Source of the DNA: an uncultured Gemmatimonadota bacterium
GTDB lineage: Bacteria; Gemmatimonadota; Gemmatimonadetes; Gemmatimonadales; Gemmatimonadaceae
NCBI GenBank assembly: GCA_902826615.1
Contig: CADEFN010000002.1
Location: 248,001 to 312,000 of the forward strand
DNA length: 64,000 bases
Direction: 5' to 3'
This document shows, one piece after another, positions 61,560 through 64,000 of this stretch. A program made the position numbers and the translations under genes. Position 1 is the first letter of the stretch; every line of letters starts with the position of its first letter. The notes beneath the pieces are model-generated. The model had not been told where the DNA came from. It worked only from the letters and a program-made list of their open reading frames with translations, and did no database searches.

Positions 61560-62627
61560 ATGTTTCCCACGGCGTCCCTCGATTTCCTCAAGCGACTCCT
61601 CGATACCCCAGGGCCCTCTGGCTTTGAGGCAGCCCCCGCTCGCGTCTGGCGAGATGGCGTCTCCAGCTTCTCCAGCGTCTCGGTCGATGTGCTGGGCAAC
61701 AGCCTGGCGACGGTCGAAGGAGGGGGCGGGCCCACCGTCATGCTGGCAGGCCACATCGACGAAATCGGAGTGATCGTCACGTACATCGATGACGCGGGCC
61801 TGGTCTACATCGCCGGCATCGGCGGATGGGACACGCAGGTGCTGGTAGGGCAGCGGATCAGGTTCGCCGGCCCCGGGGGAGACGTGCTCGGGGTGGTGGG
61901 CAAAAAGCCGGTCCACCTGATGAAGCCCGAGGAGCGCGAGAAGGCCTCCAAGATGACCGAGCTCTGGGTCGATATTGGCGCGACCACCCGGGACGAAGCC
62001 GCGGCGCTCCTGCACATCGGCGATCCCGGTGTGATCGACGCCCGCCTCATCGAACTTCCCAACAATCGCATCGTCTCCCGCTCCATCGATGACCGCATCG
62101 GAGCCTTTGTGATTGCCGAAGCACTCCGTCGCTATTCGGAGAATCCTGGCGAAGCTCGTGTGGTCGCCGTCGCGACGACCCAGGAGGAGATTGGCTTCCA
62201 TGGGGGTGGCGCCCTGCCCGCGGCAGCACGCCTCATTCCGGCGATGGCCATCGCGGTCGACGTCACCTTTGCCTCCGATCATCCAGGCGTCGAAAAGAAG
62301 GAGCATGGCGACCATCGGCTGGGCGGGGGCCCGGTACTGGCCCGCGGATCGGTGATTTCACCGGTCGTCTTCGGGATGATGAAGGAGTCGTGTACGGCCC
62401 TCTCCATCCCCTACTCGGTGCACGCCGTGGCGCGCGACACCGCCACTGACGCGGACTTCATCCACCTCGCGCGCGAGGGCGTCGCAACAGGGCTGGTCTC
62501 CATCCCCAATCGGTACATGCACTCACCGAATGAGATGGTGAGTCTGGACGACGTCGATCACGCGGCTACCTTGATCGCGGACGTGTGCCGTCGGGTGACC
62601 CGCGCGACGGACTTCACCGTCCGGTAG
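61560..62627 (+). CDS. M42 family metallopeptidase (aminopeptidase)
   Basis: 355 residues. Metal and catalytic motifs of M42: GHIDEIG near 67, RSIDDRIGAFV near 176, TTQEEIGFHGG near 208 (catalytic Glu), VDVTFASDHPG and PNRYMHSPNEM near 327. Known relatives are cytosolic dodecameric aminopeptidases. ATG at 61560, about 230 nt after the previous gene, of which the first 53 nt are a hairpin and the rest likely promoter. No signal peptide. Confidence 0.93.
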   Translation: MFPTASLDFLKRLLDTPGPSGFEAAPARVWRDGVSSFSSVSVDVLGNSLATVEGGGGPTVMLAGHIDEIGVIVTYIDDAGLVYIAGIGGWDTQVLVGQRIRFAGPGGDVLGVVGKKPVHLMKPEEREKASKMTELWVDIGATTRDEAAALLHIGDPGVIDARLIELPNNRIVSRSIDDRIGAFVIAEALRRYSENPGEARVVAVATTQEEIGFHGGGALPAAARLIPAMAIAVDVTFASDHPGVEKKEHGDHRLGGGPVLARGSVISPVVFGMMKESCTALSIPYSVHAVARDTATDADFIHLAREGVATGLVSIPNRYMHSPNEMVSLDDVDHAATLIADVCRRVTRATDFTVR

Positions 62628-62652
62628 TCCCTCCCCGAGACGAGCTTCCCCC

Positions 62653-64000
62653 ATGCTCACCGCCCCACGGCGCGCCTCGGCGCGCCTTCTTGTGCTGGCT
62701 GTTTCCCTCACCGCATGCTCCGGCAGCCAAGGCGCGGCGGGCAACTCCGCCGCTAGCTCCGGCTCCGGCGCCAGCAGTGGCACCGCCGCGCGTATCGACG
62801 CCATCGCAGCCAACGTCCTGAAAAGCGGCCACGTCGCCGGCTTCTCCATCGGGGCCATGAAAGGCAATGACACGATCGCCATGAAGGGCTATGGCTCTGC
62901 CGACCTCGAACTCGACGTCCCGACCCCCTCGCATGCGATCTACGAAATCGGGTCGGTCACCAAACAGTTCACAGCGGCCGCCATCATGCAGCTGCGCGAC
63001 GACGGCAAACTCAACCTCGACGACGACTTCACCAAGTACGTCCCGGGATATCCCACCAAGGGGAACACGATCAGCGTGCGGCGGCTGCTCGACCACACGT
63101 CTGGCATCAAGGGCTACACCGAGATGCCGAAGTTCGGCGAAATCCTCGCGCTCGACCTCCCACGCGACACGCTCATCGCGATGTTCCGGAACGCGCCGTT
63201 CAACTTCAAGACCGGCGATGCGATGATCTACAACAACTCGGCGTACTTTCTGGCCGGGCTCGTGATCGAGAAGGTGTCCGGCATGTCCTACGCCGACTAT
63301 CTCCAGAAGACCTTCTTTGACAAACTGGGGATGAAGGACACCCACTACTGCTCCGAAGCGAAGATCATGAAGGGCAAGGTGAAGGGGTACGACATGAACC
63401 CCGACAGCACCCTGCGCAACAAGCGCTTCCTCGCCCACGTCTATCCCTACGCCGCGGGCTCCATCTGCTCGTCGGTCAACGACATGGTCACGTGGAATCG
63501 CGCCCTGCACAACGGCAAGGTCCTTTCCCCGGCCAGCTACACCGAAATGATCACGCCAGGCGTGCTGAACGATGGCACCAAACTCCGCTATGGCACGGGG
63601 CTCGCCATGCGGGATAAAAGTGGTCACCGCCTCATCGAACATGGCGGCGGCATCAACGGGTTTGTGTCGGCATCGGGGTATTATCCCGATGATTCGCTCA
63701 CCGTGGTGGTGCTGCTCAACACCGCCGGCATCGTGTCAGCCGACGACGTGGCCGACTCCGTGGCGACGGCAATCCTCGGACGCACGGAAACGAAGGATTC
63801 CGTGTTTGCGGGCGACCTCGCGACGCTCACGGGCACCTTCGGCGGCGTCGACCGAGGCGGGAACGCCAACTTCACCGTCAAGGCCGAGGGCACGTCGCTG
63901 GTACTTACCAACTCTCAGTCACCAAGGGTGGACACCCTGCGCTTTGCCGGCGGCAACATGTGGCGGCGTGGCGAAGGGACCCTCACCTTCGACATGAGTG
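62653..64000 (+). CDS. class C beta-lactamase-related serine hydrolase, lipoprotein, 3'-truncated by window edge
   Basis: 449 residues are visible before the right edge. Lipobox LTAC after an Arg-containing N terminus, then a Gly/Ser/Ala-rich linker (about 25-45). Catalytic Ser101-x-x-Lys104 in EIGSVTKQF, Tyr193-x-Asn195 in IYNNSAY, and HGGGINGF as the third (KTG-like) element. This is the beta-lactamase/transpeptidase-like family that includes esterases and D-peptidases. The reading frame is open at 64000, and a lipocalin-like C-terminal domain seems to begin near residue 395. It follows the M42 peptidase gene by 25 nt, suggesting a small peptide-degradation operon. Confidence 0.9.
   Translation, partial: MLTAPRRASARLLVLAVSLTACSGSQGAAGNSAASSGSGASSGTAARIDAIAANVLKSGHVAGFSIGAMKGNDTIAMKGYGSADLELDVPTPSHAIYEIGSVTKQFTAAAIMQLRDDGKLNLDDDFTKYVPGYPTKGNTISVRRLLDHTSGIKGYTEMPKFGEILALDLPRDTLIAMFRNAPFNFKTGDAMIYNNSAYFLAGLVIEKVSGMSYADYLQKTFFDKLGMKDTHYCSEAKIMKGKVKGYDMNPDSTLRNKRFLAHVYPYAAGSICSSVNDMVTWNRALHNGKVLSPASYTEMITPGVLNDGTKLRYGTGLAMRDKSGHRLIEHGGGINGFVSASGYYPDDSLTVVVLLNTAGIVSADDVADSVATAILGRTETKDSVFAGDLATLTGTFGGVDRGGNANFTVKAEGTSLVLTNSQSPRVDTLRFAGGNMWRRGEGTLTFDMS

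Noticed and set aside
1-64000. tRNA, rRNA, prophage, insertion sequence or CRISPR content
   Set aside because: No cloverleaf-compatible T-loop sequence, transposase, integrase, phage structural protein or short-repeat array was recognised.

Overview
The window is a GC-rich, densely coded bacterial chromosome segment with many 1-11 nt stop/start overlaps. It has no rRNA or tRNA gene, CRISPR array, insertion sequence or phage gene that I could recognise. Secreted lipoproteins built from bacterial Ig-like repeats, very high GC and the mix of genes fit Gemmatimonadota. That assignment is an inference, not something the sequence proves.

Layout. (1) 1-33.1 kb is one large surface-polysaccharide region. 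It opens with a sulfatase fragment, a GT-C-like membrane glycosyltransferase, an alkaline-phosphatase-superfamily enzyme and a 44-residue membrane peptide. A plus-strand sulfate-activation block follows: APS kinase fused to ATP sulfurylase, a PHP phosphatase, an SLC13/DASS transporter and a second APS kinase. It runs into an O-antigen-polymerase-like protein, three GT4 glycosyltransferases, an asparagine-synthase-type amidotransferase and a large membrane protein. On the minus strand lie another glycosyltransferase, two secreted proteins sharing one C-terminal domain (one carries ten Ig-like modules) and a GT2 enzyme. Then come a nucleotide-sugar epimerase, a Wzx-type flippase and a VanZ-like protein. 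The region ends with a tightly overlapping minus-strand operon: left-handed-beta-helix acyltransferase, carrier protein, amino acid:[carrier protein] ligase and GNAT protein.

(2) 33.3-39.9 kb holds yggT, a DUF167 gene, metH (with a terminator-like structure just before its start) and a homocysteine methyltransferase/MTHFR fusion: the methionine and one-carbon block. (3) 39.9-47.5 kb is a two-component system followed by a three-gene heavy-metal RND efflux system. (4) 47.6-64 kb is mixed housekeeping and envelope: acyl-CoA dehydrogenase, DUF423, nitrilase, DinB, M61 peptidase, DUF4349 lipoprotein, NfeD-like plus flotillin, an Ig-like lipoprotein, a YtcJ-type amidohydrolase, an M42 peptidase and a class C beta-lactamase-type serine hydrolase cut by the right edge.

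How it may work together. The sulfate transporter, ATP sulfurylase and two APS kinases would make PAPS. The PHP protein could remove the pAp left by sulfotransfer, and a sulfatase sits at the other end. This suggests a polymer that is sulfated or edited, although no sulfotransferase is visible here. The carrier-protein operon suggests a second decoration, an aminoacyl or acyl group delivered from a phosphopantetheine arm. These two modules are the best candidates for undescribed biology. A dispersed octamer, CGTTAGGC, also recurs about 20 times in coding DNA.
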